Assembly: GCA_052168315.1 (NCBI GenBank)
Contig: JBQLZO010000046.1
Location: 117,028-181,027 of the forward strand
DNA length: 64,000 bases
Reading direction: 5' to 3'
From: JBQLZO01 sp052168315
GTDB lineage: Bacteria; Planctomycetota; Phycisphaerae; Phycisphaerales; UBA1924
Position 1 is the stretch's first letter, and every line of letters starts with the position of its first letter. Position numbers and translations under genes: made by a program. The notes beneath the pieces are model-generated. The model did no database searches. It saw nothing but the letters and a program-made list of their open reading frames with translations, and was not told the origin of the DNA. Shown one piece after another: positions 24,795 to 32,232 of this stretch.

Positions 24795-24844
24795 GCGGTT
24801 TCCTAAATCGCAGGTCGCAGGTTCGAGCCCTGCCGGGCGTGCTT
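24795..24844 (+). repeat. attR: 50-bp core shared with attL
   Basis: Exact copy of 17769-17818, the 3' half of tRNA-Arg, without the 5' half, so it is a tRNA fragment and not a gene. DNA to the right of it is the original chromosomal flank leading into glgB. Confidence 0.95.
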
Positions 24845-24947
24845 CCACAACCCCGAGAGACGCCATCCCCCGGCCCGCCGGCGAGCATCCGGCGCCCAGC
24901 GCCGCCCACCCGTCCCGGTGCCCCGCCGATCCCGAAACCGCATCCCC

Positions 24948-26888
24948 ATGCCCACACCTCGCCCGAACGACCACCAAGGCGGCGCCCCCGACGCCCCGCT
25001 CTCATCGCTCGACATCCATCTGCTCGCCGAGGGAACCCACTACCGGCTCTACGAACACCTGGGAGCCCACCGCATCGAGAACGCCGAGTCCTCCGGCGTC
25101 CGCTTCGCGGTCTGGGCCCCCAACGCGCGATCCGTCGCCGTCGTCGGCGACTTCAACCGATGGGCGCCCGACGCCAACCCCATGCGACCGATCGAGTCCT
25201 CCGGCGTCTGGACCGCCTTCGTTCCGGGCCTGAAGCGCGGCGACATCTACAAGTATCGCATCGAGTCGCACCACAACGACAACTACACCGTCCTCAAGGC
25301 CGATCCATTCGCGTTCCACGCCGAGACGCCATCGGCGACCGGCTCGCGCGTCTGGGATCTCCACTACCAGTGGAACGACAACGAATGGATGGCCACCCGC
25401 CACGCGCGCCAGTCGCTCCGCTCGCCGATCTCGATCTACGAGATGCACCTGGGATCCTGGATGCGATCGCCCGATGGCGGCCGATTCCACACGTACCGCG
25501 AACTGGCCACCCTGCTCCCCGCCTACCTCAGGCAGCGCGGCTTCACCCATGTCGAGTTCCTGCCCGTCATGGAGCACCCGCTCTACCGCTCCTGGGGCTA
25601 CCAGACCACGGGGTACTTCGCGCCCACCAGCCGGCTCGGAACCCCGCAGGACCTCATGCACCTGATCGACACGCTGCACCAGCACGCCATCGGCGTCATC
25701 CTCGACTGGGTGCCCTCACACTTCCCCTCCGATGAGCACGCCCTGGGCTACTTCGACGGCACCCACCTCTACGAGTACGCGGACCCGCGCGAGGGATTCC
25801 ACCCCGACTGGAAATCACTCATCTTCAACTACGCCAGGCACGAGGTCCGCGCCTTCCTAATCTCCAGCGCCCTGTTCTGGCTCGACAAGTACCACGCCGA
25901 TGGCATCCGCGTCGACGCGGTCGCTTCCATGCTCTACCGCGACTACTCGCGCAAGCACGGCGAGTGGATCCCGAACCGCCACGGCGGACGCGAGAACCTC
26001 GAAGCCATCGACTTCCTCCAACGACTCAACTCCGAGATCTACCGCGCCTTCCCCGATGCGCAGACCTTCGCCGAAGAATCCACCGCATGGCCCGGGGTCT
26101 CACGCCCCGTCCACGACGATGGCCTCGGATTCGGATTCAAGTGGGACATGGGTTGGATGAACGACACCCTCGCGCACCTCGCCCGCGATCCCATCCTCCG
26201 ATCGCACCACCACACCGAACTGACCTTCCGAGGCATGTACATGCACTCGGAGCACTATGTCCTCCCCCTTTCACACGACGAGGTCGTCCACGGGAAGGGA
26301 TCGCTCTACAACAAGATGCACGGCGACGACTGGCAGAAGCGCGCCAACCTCCGTCTCCTGCTCGCGCTCCAATGGACCCAGCCCGGCAAGAAACTCCTGT
26401 TCATGGGCGCGGAAATCGCCCAGCACGCCGAGTGGGACCACGACGCCCAACTCCAATGGGAACTGCTCGATCGCCCGGAGCACCTCGGCATCCAGCGACT
26501 CGTCGATCGGCTCAACCAACTCCTCCGCGACCAGCCCGCCCTGCACGAGCGCGATGCCGATCCACAGGGCTTCTGCTGGCTCATCCCCGATGCGCCCGAT
26601 GAGGGAATCCTGGCGTACCTCCGCCTCGCCGACGATCCGGACGCCACCGTCCTGTGCGCCATGAACACCACCCCCGTGGTGCGTGAGGATGTCCCGATCG
26701 GCGTGCCCCGGGCCGGTGCCTGGCGCGAACTGCTCAACACCGATGCCCACGAGTACGCGGGCTCGGGCGTGGGCAACCTCGGGAGTGTGCGCGCCACCCC
26801 CGAGCCGCTGCACAACCAGCCCGCATCGCTCCGCCTCACCATCCCGCCGCTCGCAGCGCTCATCCTCCGCTGGGAACCCGAATCCTGA
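24948..26888 (+). CDS. glgB: 1,4-alpha-glucan branching enzyme
   Basis: A 646-aa protein from ATG 24948; a GTG ten codons upstream is possible but unsupported. A CBM48 domain (about 40-120, VRFAVWAPNARSVAVVGDFN) precedes the GH13 barrel. Region I is DWVPSHFP (about 253), the nucleophile Asp323 lies in DGIRVDAV, the acid Glu376 in TFAEES, and the stabiliser pair HD in LPLSHDEVVHGKGSL (about 443). It makes alpha-1,6 branches in glycogen in the cytoplasm. The gene begins 100 bases right of attR, so the element inserted just upstream. No other glg gene is adjacent; the GH57 gene at 39367 is the nearest glucan enzyme. Confidence 0.97.
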   Translation: MPTPRPNDHQGGAPDAPLSSLDIHLLAEGTHYRLYEHLGAHRIENAESSGVRFAVWAPNARSVAVVGDFNRWAPDANPMRPIESSGVWTAFVPGLKRGDIYKYRIESHHNDNYTVLKADPFAFHAETPSATGSRVWDLHYQWNDNEWMATRHARQSLRSPISIYEMHLGSWMRSPDGGRFHTYRELATLLPAYLRQRGFTHVEFLPVMEHPLYRSWGYQTTGYFAPTSRLGTPQDLMHLIDTLHQHAIGVILDWVPSHFPSDEHALGYFDGTHLYEYADPREGFHPDWKSLIFNYARHEVRAFLISSALFWLDKYHADGIRVDAVASMLYRDYSRKHGEWIPNRHGGRENLEAIDFLQRLNSEIYRAFPDAQTFAEESTAWPGVSRPVHDDGLGFGFKWDMGWMNDTLAHLARDPILRSHHHTELTFRGMYMHSEHYVLPLSHDEVVHGKGSLYNKMHGDDWQKRANLRLLLALQWTQPGKKLLFMGAEIAQHAEWDHDAQLQWELLDRPEHLGIQRLVDRLNQLLRDQPALHERDADPQGFCWLIPDAPDEGILAYLRLADDPDATVLCAMNTTPVVREDVPIGVPRAGAWRELLNTDAHEYAGSGVGNLGSVRATPEPLHNQPASLRLTIPPLAALILRWEPES

Positions 26889-26963
26889 GGCCCACAGCCG
26901 GATCACCCCGCGCGCCCGCATCCACGACACGATCCTCACAAGGCTGCCGCGCCAAAACGAACA

Positions 26964-26984
26964 AGCACCCGGCAAGCGGGTGCT
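26964..26984 (-). terminator. Rho-independent terminator of rpmA
   Basis: AGCACCCG and CGGGTGCT form an 8-bp stem with loop GCAAG. On the minus strand it is followed by TTGTTCGTTTT, a T-rich stretch, so it ends rpmA transcription. On the plus strand the following CTTCCC is weaker, but it may also stop glgB readthrough. Confidence 0.7.
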
Positions 26985-27042
26985 CTTCCCACTGCGGCGA
27001 CCGCATCAAAGCGCCCGCCGCGCATTCATTGTTCGAACGAGA

Positions 27043-27348
27043 TCAGGCAGACGCAGCGCCCTGACGCTGATTCGGATTGTGCAGGTAGAACGGGCGGGGC
27101 GTCGCCGGATCGGCCGGATCGACATGCACCTTCTTCCCGTTCCACACCACCGTGCCCGCGCACAGGGCGAACAACGTGTCATCCTTCGCGCGACCAACCA
27201 TGAACCCGGGGTGCCACTTCGTCCCGCACTGCCGGACGATGATGCTCCCGGCATTCGCCGACTCACCGCCGTAGAGCTTCACGCCGCGGTACTGCGGGTT
27301 CGAGTCGCGCCCGTTCTTGGAAGAGCCCTGGCCCTTTTTGTGTGCCAT
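27043..27348 (-). CDS. rpmA: 50S ribosomal protein L27
   Basis: A 101-aa protein from ATG 27348 with GAGG eight bases upstream. The L27 signature is plain: MAHKKGQGSSKNGRDSNPQY, then RGVKLYGGESANAGSIIVRQ, with the basic N-terminus that reaches the peptidyl-transferase centre. The C-terminus is slightly longer than usual and ends in an unconserved NPNQRQGAASA. In most bacteria rplU (L21) lies directly upstream; here the upstream gene (27545-28219) is unrelated, so rpmA is alone and has its own terminator. Confidence 0.98.
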   Translation of the reverse strand: MAHKKGQGSSKNGRDSNPQYRGVKLYGGESANAGSIIVRQCGTKWHPGFMVGRAKDDTLFALCAGTVVWNGKKVHVDPADPATPRPFYLHNPNQRQGAASA

Positions 27349-27544
27349 ACTTCAACCTCGCAGACCCGCAATCGCCGTCGGACGGCCGCGGGAGAGTGTC
27401 CACAGATTCAGAACGCAGCCGTTCGCCCGCCGGGCGGAGATCCATACCCCGCGCTGGAAGGGGCCAAGAGCCTATCTCGCCCACCCGGACCGGTCCACTC
27501 CTCGCCCCGCCCCATCGACAAACCGAGCCCGATCCACCCCCGGC

Positions 27545-28219
27545 TTACCGCAGCACCCACCGCTCTCCCACCCGCTTGATGGGATCGTCCGACTGAGGGT
27601 TCGCCTCGCCGGGCAGCTGGTGCGTCAGCATCAACTGCTTCCGAAGGGTCACCTGCTCGCCCGTGTCCGGCCGCGTGTATCGGTAAGTCTCACCAGAGAA
27701 CCCGGCCGCGAACACACGCAGCACATCCACCCGCAGATCATCGGCCGGCCAGATCACCAGCCCTTCCTTCGCGTTTTCCGGACCTTGGAGCATCGTGCCC
27801 TGGATCGCGATCTCATCGATCAGCAGCGGGTTGTTCAGACGCTGCAGGATCGTCTCGGTCACCTGGCGAGGGACATTCCGCCCCGACAGCATCACCTCGC
27901 CGTTGTCCAGGGACATCTCGAACGACGGGGCGAAAAACCGGTCCTCGCCGGTGTTGTTCGTGACCTTGAAGGTGAAATACCAGTACGGCTTCCACCCCTT
28001 GCCGGGAACCTCAACCGTCGTCAGCCGAAGGGGCCCTGGCTCAAGCTGGAATTCCCAGCGACGCGGCACAGGAGCAGGATCCGGAACCGCCCGAGCGATG
28101 CGGGCCAGAGTCACCGGAACGCCGAGAACCGCCGCGAAGCACGCGAGAATCACCAATCGGCGCGCGATCCGCGCCAGCATGGCGCCCGGGGCGGATTCGA
28201 TGAGCAAACGGTCGAGCAT
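27545..28219 (-). CDS. Membrane-anchored conserved protein, function unknown
   Basis: A 224-aa protein from ATG 28219. A hydrophobic segment (about 14-42, MLARIARRLVILACFAAVLG) anchors it, and the rest is an extracytoplasmic beta-rich domain: PLRLTTVEVPGKGWKPYWYF, TFKVTNNTGEDRFFAPSFEM and VLRVFAAGFSGETYRY. The pattern suggests an immunoglobulin-like or DUF-type planctomycete domain of unknown role. The start could be later (ATG at codon 14) without losing the anchor. It is upstream of rpmA on the same strand with a 196-base gap and is probably transcribed separately. Confidence 0.8.
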   Translation of the reverse strand: MLDRLLIESAPGAMLARIARRLVILACFAAVLGVPVTLARIARAVPDPAPVPRRWEFQLEPGPLRLTTVEVPGKGWKPYWYFTFKVTNNTGEDRFFAPSFEMSLDNGEVMLSGRNVPRQVTETILQRLNNPLLIDEIAIQGTMLQGPENAKEGLVIWPADDLRVDVLRVFAAGFSGETYRYTRPDTGEQVTLRKQLMLTHQLPGEANPQSDDPIKRVGERWVLR

Positions 28220-28409
28220 CGGTCATATTCCTTACGGTTCCAGCCGGACGCCCGCCCCCGACGAGCAGGGAGTGTACCGCCCCACCCGCCGATCGCCAGC
28301 CCGATCCACGGGCCCATCCGGCTACCATCGGCCTGTTCGTTGAGCGTGCCCGATCCGGTGCAATCCCCGCTGAGGTTCCACATCCTCCGGGTTTCCTCCC
28401 CACCATGAC

Positions 28410-29543
28410 ATGATTGGTGCCCCCTCTCCCATGGGTGATTTCGAACACGGAACCATCCCGAGCGGCTCCACTCAGCCGCCGGAGCGCAGCGCTGGTCGCA
28501 CTGCGTCCGCGCCCCCGTCGGTGTCCGGGTCCCGCCACCATGACGCCGGATCGCCCTCCTCCCACAGCCCATCCACACCGCGGTGCGTCATCCGCAGGGT
28601 TCCCCAGAGCGACTGGATCGCCGCCGCCGAGCGGTTGGTCAGCGCCGCCGTCGGCCCGGGGCGATCGGCACGCCTCGCCGGAGAACGATTCCTCGCCGCC
28701 GCCGCCGAACACAACATCAACCTCACAGACCTGCACGCCTCGTTCCTCCCGAGCAGCGCAGACCCCCGGCAAACGCCCCGCCCACGCCAGGTCTGCCTCG
28801 CCGTCCCCGGCAGCGGCGCCACCGCCACCTTCTTCACCACAAGCCCGGACGACGCCCACGAAGCCGAGGAACTCGGACAAGTCATCGACGCCGCCTGCAA
28901 CTCCCTGTCCGAGACCCGCCTCGCGCAAGCGCTGCTCACGATGGATGAGCACACGGTTCGGCAGGCGTTCGCCACCGCCGGGTTCCAACAGATCTGCGAA
29001 CTCGCCTACCTCAGCGGAACCATGAACGGCGCGGTCGAAACCGCACGCCGACACCCCGTCGCCACCACCGACCAATCGCGGGCCTGGCCCGATGGCGTGC
29101 GGGTCACCGATTGCCGCGCCGTCGAAGATGCGGAACTCGTCGCCGCCCTCCGAAGCTCATACCAGGACACGCTCGACTGCCCCGAACTCTGCGCCCTCAG
29201 GCGCACCGAAGATGTCCTCCGCTCACACAAAGACGCCGGACGCTTCGACCCCAAGCACTGGTGGCTCGTGCGCCTCCATGGCACACCCGTGGGTGCCGCG
29301 CTGCTGTCCCGAATGCCCGAACAGGGAGCGGTCGAACTCGTCTACCTCGGCATCGCCCCCGAACTTCGCGGCCAAGGACTCGGCCGACGCCTGCTCTCGC
29401 ACGCCCTGCTCGCGATGGACAAGGCGGCCGAACGAAACTTCCAGTGCGCGGTCGACCTGCGGAACAAGCCCGCGCTGACGCTCTACGCCTCATTCGGGCT
29501 CCGCGAGACCGCACGCCGCCGGGCGCTCGTCCGACCGCTCTAG
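28410..29543 (+). CDS. GNAT-family N-acetyltransferase, two-domain
   Basis: A 377-aa protein. The C-terminal domain (about 235-377) has the acetyl-CoA-binding pattern LVYLGIAPELRGQGLGRRLL followed by LDLRNKPALTLYASFGLRET-type helix and strand (here CAVDLRNKPALTLYASFGLR). The N-terminal half (about 50-215) looks like a degenerate second GNAT domain, the organisation of mycothiol synthase-type enzymes. The substrate is unknown. ATG 28410 is taken; the first 45 residues are Pro/Ser-rich and unconserved, so ATG 28431 or a later codon is also possible. It is the last gene before the gene-free stretch upstream of dnaA. Confidence 0.88.
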   Translation: MIGAPSPMGDFEHGTIPSGSTQPPERSAGRTASAPPSVSGSRHHDAGSPSSHSPSTPRCVIRRVPQSDWIAAAERLVSAAVGPGRSARLAGERFLAAAAEHNINLTDLHASFLPSSADPRQTPRPRQVCLAVPGSGATATFFTTSPDDAHEAEELGQVIDAACNSLSETRLAQALLTMDEHTVRQAFATAGFQQICELAYLSGTMNGAVETARRHPVATTDQSRAWPDGVRVTDCRAVEDAELVAALRSSYQDTLDCPELCALRRTEDVLRSHKDAGRFDPKHWWLVRLHGTPVGAALLSRMPEQGAVELVYLGIAPELRGQGLGRRLLSHALLAMDKAAERNFQCAVDLRNKPALTLYASFGLRETARRRALVRPL

Positions 29544-29702
29544 AAGAAACACGACTCCACACCCTTCGCCGTCCGCTCCCCTCCAACTCACGCCCACCCG
29601 TCCGCGAAACGGACACGGGCGCCAACGCCGGTCGTGTGAAGCGCGTGTGGAAATCGTGCCCATCGCAGCGCACACCCGGGAACCACGCTGGCACCACCTG
29701 TG

Positions 29703-29730
29703 CGCGGGTTCGCGCGTTTGTCAACCCGCG
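29703..29730. repeat. 8-bp inverted repeat with 12-base loop
   Basis: CGCGGGTT at 29703-29710 and AACCCGCG at 29723-29730. It lies 160 bases after the acetyltransferase stop. No T-run follows. It could be a transcript end or part of a replication region. Confidence 0.4.
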
Positions 29731-30367
29731 TGCCGCGAGCGCGCACGCGGTTCCAAGACCATGTGGAGTTGTGTGCGAACACGGTGAGGATCGCGCAACC
29801 TCCACACCGCGCGAACCATGCGCAAAAAAATCTGCACACGATTTCGTGCCGAATTCCCGGCGTTTTCGTGTCAGAAACCGATGAACTCTGTCCATTCAAG
29901 CGCCAACGCCGGTTGGCATCGATCGGCTCTTCCAGTACCTTTCGTGACCGGCCCGAACGACGGCCGGGCCGCCGACCGATGAGGACCAAACGCTCGCCTA
30001 CGCAAGCGATTCGGTCCCAACGCGATCGAACAGCACCGGCAAGACACCGGGCGTCGAACACGCGGACGGAAGGCGGGCGCCAAGCATCGGAACGGGCTTC
30101 CGAGGGCGCACCACAAAGTCGGCGCCAGCGCGTGCCACTCCATCGTTTCTGATCCGGCCACTCGGGCCGGAGCCCTCGGGCTCCGACCGCGCGGTGACAT
30201 CGCCGGTCCGAATCGGGGTGTGATGGCGCGATCGGTGCGCCCTCCATTTCAGACAGCATCCGAACAGCACACGGAGTCCCGCCGCACCATGCCACGAGCC
30301 GACGCGATGGCAGCCACTGGAGATCAGACGGGCGATCACGCCTTGGCGGGCGGGAAACGAGAGACGC

Positions 30368-30388
30368 GGGGAGCGGGATGGGCAGGGG
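30368..30388 (+). promoter_or_regulatory. G-quadruplex motif upstream of dnaA
   Basis: Four G runs (GGGG-AGC-GGG-AT-GGG-CA-GGGG) with loops of 3, 2 and 2 bases meet the strict quadruplex pattern on the plus strand, about 110 bases before the dnaA start. It would be in the dnaA leader or promoter, with the G strand being the non-template strand. Confidence 0.55.
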
Positions 30389-30496
30389 AACGCTCTGCGG
30401 GGAATCAGGACGATGCCCGCGACACATCACCACCGGAGCGCGGCCTGCAAGGGATGGCCGGACGCGCACCGGCGTGCCGAGGAAGGAATCACAGAG

Positions 30497-32176
30497 GTGG
30501 GAGCCAATGGTGGAGATGAGCGCACTCGGACAATCTCAAGCACGCTCGAACAAGCGATGGGCCCGGAACACTTCCGCCGGTACTTCGCACACGGAGCCGC
30601 ACGGATCGAAACATCGCCGGATGGGATCACCGTCCTGGCACCGAACGAATTCCTGAAGCGTTGGCTCCAGAGCTGGGTCGAGCCGATCCTGCGAACAATC
30701 CTCGCCGACGAACCCGGACACCCGTCCGACGCCGCGGGAAAGTTGCCAACGCCACAACAGGCAATCCAATGGCGCGTCGCACCGGACATGTGGGACCACG
30801 CCGGATCCCATGCCGATGCATCGCCGGCCCAGTCATCGGCCAGCGCACTGGACGCCGAAGCCCACAATCGGACAAACGGACACGCCCCGCGATCCGTCGC
30901 CACCGACTCCACCTCGGATCAAACGCGCGGACGCTGGTCCCGCACCAACGATCGCGCCCAGACCACGCCGCATGGCGCACACACCCCGGAACACGCACAC
31001 CCCGACACAAGGGGTACCTCCCCCACTTCGCCAAACAACCGAATCGCCCCCGCCGCCCCGACCGGCCGCTGGCGACGACCCGATGCGGCCCGGTACCGGC
31101 TCGAAGAGTTCGTCGTCGGTGATTCGAACCGCCTCGCCTACACCGCCTGCTGCTCGCTCGCATCCCCCGAAGCGCACCTCGGGCTCCGCGCTCTCGTGCT
31201 CCACGGCCCGTGCGGACTCGGAAAGACCCACCTCCTCTCCGGAGTGCTCCGAAGGGTGCTCGAACAGGACCATAACGCACGCGTCCGCTATGTCACCGCC
31301 GAACAGTTCGCCAACGAGTACATCGCATCCGTCAAGGCCAACGACCTCACCCGCTTCCGCAATCGCTACCGCGGGCTCGACCTCCTGTGCATCGACGATG
31401 TCCACTTCCTCGCCGGCAAGCAGAAGACCATGCTCGAACTCGAGCACACCTTCGAGGCGCTCGACCTCGCCGGCGCACGCGTCGTCATGGCCTCGGACGC
31501 GCACCCCACCCAGATCGCCGATTTCTCGCGCCGCCTCGCCGCCCGACTCGCCGGCGCGATGTCCGTCCAGCTCCTCCGCCCCGACCGCGCGACCCGCCTG
31601 AGGATCGTCGAGAAGCTCGCGCTCGAACGCGGTCTCATGATCGACGCCAGCACCGTCCAGACCATCGCCGATGCCTGCGTCGAGTCCGTCCGAGAGATCC
31701 AGGGCGCGCTCGCGAAACTCGAAGCGCTGGCCGCACACGCCCGGATCACCGGCGACGGACCATCCGACAATGGTCTCATCAGCGCATCGCTGGCCCGCCG
31801 AGCCGTCGCCGAGGACATCTCGGGGCGCGTCACTCGCCCCATCCGCATCGATGTCATCGCCGATGTCGTCTGCCGCGCGCTCAGGGTCGATATGTCCGAA
31901 GTGCTCGGCACCGGCCGGCACAAGCGCGTCGTGCTCGCACGCTCCTTGTGCGCCTGGCTGTCCCGCGAACTCACCGCGCACTCATACCCGGAGATCGCCC
32001 GCGCCCTCCACCGCCCGAGCCACTCGACCATCGTCACGCAGTGGCAGAAAGTCCAGCGCCAGATCGACGCCGGAGAGCTCGTCGATGCCGGCCCGGAATT
32101 CGATGGGGTCCGCATCGCCGACCTCTGCGAACGCCTCCGCAACGAGATACTCCGGCGTCCCCCAGAACGCGATTGA
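30497..32176 (+). CDS. dnaA: Chromosomal replication initiator DnaA
   Basis: A 559-aa protein from GTG 30497, chosen because GGAAGGA lies nine bases upstream and domain I begins at once; the frame is open to 30413. Domain I is at about 10-75; domain II is a long Pro/Thr/His-rich linker (about 85-195). The AAA+ domain has Walker A GPCGLGKT (about 237-244) and Walker B LLCIDDVHF (about 297-305). Domain IV follows with GTGRHKRVVLARSLCAWLSR and the DnaA-box-contacting signature PSHSTIVTQWQKV. DnaA opens the origin in its ATP form. The signature reads SHST where most DnaA proteins have DHTT. No dnaN, recF or gyrB follows; the next gene is unrelated. Confidence 0.96.
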   Translation: MGANGGDERTRTISSTLEQAMGPEHFRRYFAHGAARIETSPDGITVLAPNEFLKRWLQSWVEPILRTILADEPGHPSDAAGKLPTPQQAIQWRVAPDMWDHAGSHADASPAQSSASALDAEAHNRTNGHAPRSVATDSTSDQTRGRWSRTNDRAQTTPHGAHTPEHAHPDTRGTSPTSPNNRIAPAAPTGRWRRPDAARYRLEEFVVGDSNRLAYTACCSLASPEAHLGLRALVLHGPCGLGKTHLLSGVLRRVLEQDHNARVRYVTAEQFANEYIASVKANDLTRFRNRYRGLDLLCIDDVHFLAGKQKTMLELEHTFEALDLAGARVVMASDAHPTQIADFSRRLAARLAGAMSVQLLRPDRATRLRIVEKLALERGLMIDASTVQTIADACVESVREIQGALAKLEALAAHARITGDGPSDNGLISASLARRAVAEDISGRVTRPIRIDVIADVVCRALRVDMSEVLGTGRHKRVVLARSLCAWLSRELTAHSYPEIARALHRPSHSTIVTQWQKVQRQIDAGELVDAGPEFDGVRIADLCERLRNEILRRPPERD

Positions 32177-32188
32177 TCGACCGGACCC

Positions 32189-32213
32189 CGGTGCGCGGCC
32201 CCGCATCGCACCG
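32189..32213 (+). terminator. Hairpin after dnaA
   Basis: CGGTGCG and CGCACCG form a 7-bp stem with an 11-base loop 13 bases past the dnaA stop. There is no T-run, so termination is only suggested by position. Confidence 0.3.
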
Positions 32214-32232
32214 AATGCCGTAGGCTCCCCCC

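Larger units (their letters stand above)
17769..24844. mobile_element. 7.0-kb element integrated at tRNA-Arg(CCU)
   Basis: Two identical 50-bp direct repeats (17769-17818 and 24795-24844) bound a block with the following features: a tyrosine integrase at the tRNA end, all genes on the minus strand in a coupled chain, several HTH proteins, and an unannotatable 1.1-kb control region at the far end. The unit length (one repeat plus interior) is 7026 bp. I see no capsid, tail, terminase, relaxase or conjugation gene, so this is neither a full prophage nor a typical conjugative element. It resembles a small replicating satellite or integrative plasmid. It separates chromosomal genes that would otherwise run from tRNA-Arg to glgB. 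Confidence 0.92.
29544..30496. other. Gene-free stretch upstream of dnaA, possible origin region
   Basis: About 950 bases with only shadow frames. It holds an AT-richer patch around 29819-29880, the inverted repeat 29703-29730, a tight palindrome GGAGCCC-TC-GGGCTCC at 30169-30184, a G-quadruplex motif 30368-30388, and scattered CCACAC/TGTGG words such as TGTGGAAAT at 29646, which is one mismatch from a DnaA box. A long noncoding region next to dnaA is a common origin setting, but there is no clear box cluster and dnaN is absent, so I hold this loosely. Confidence 0.4.

Noticed and set aside
24795..24844. A second tRNA-Arg gene
   Set aside because: Only the 3' half is present; there is no acceptor 5' strand or D arm. 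It is the right attachment site.
24559..25005. A complete minus-strand gene of 148 aa across attR
   Set aside because: Its first half is antisense of the tRNA fragment and of the glgB upstream region; only the part from 24559 to the core reads like protein and is better explained as the detached integrase tail.
29588..30469. A 293-aa minus-strand gene upstream of dnaA
   Set aside because: Low-quality Arg/Trp/Cys composition, no start signal and no family resemblance; treated as noncoding.
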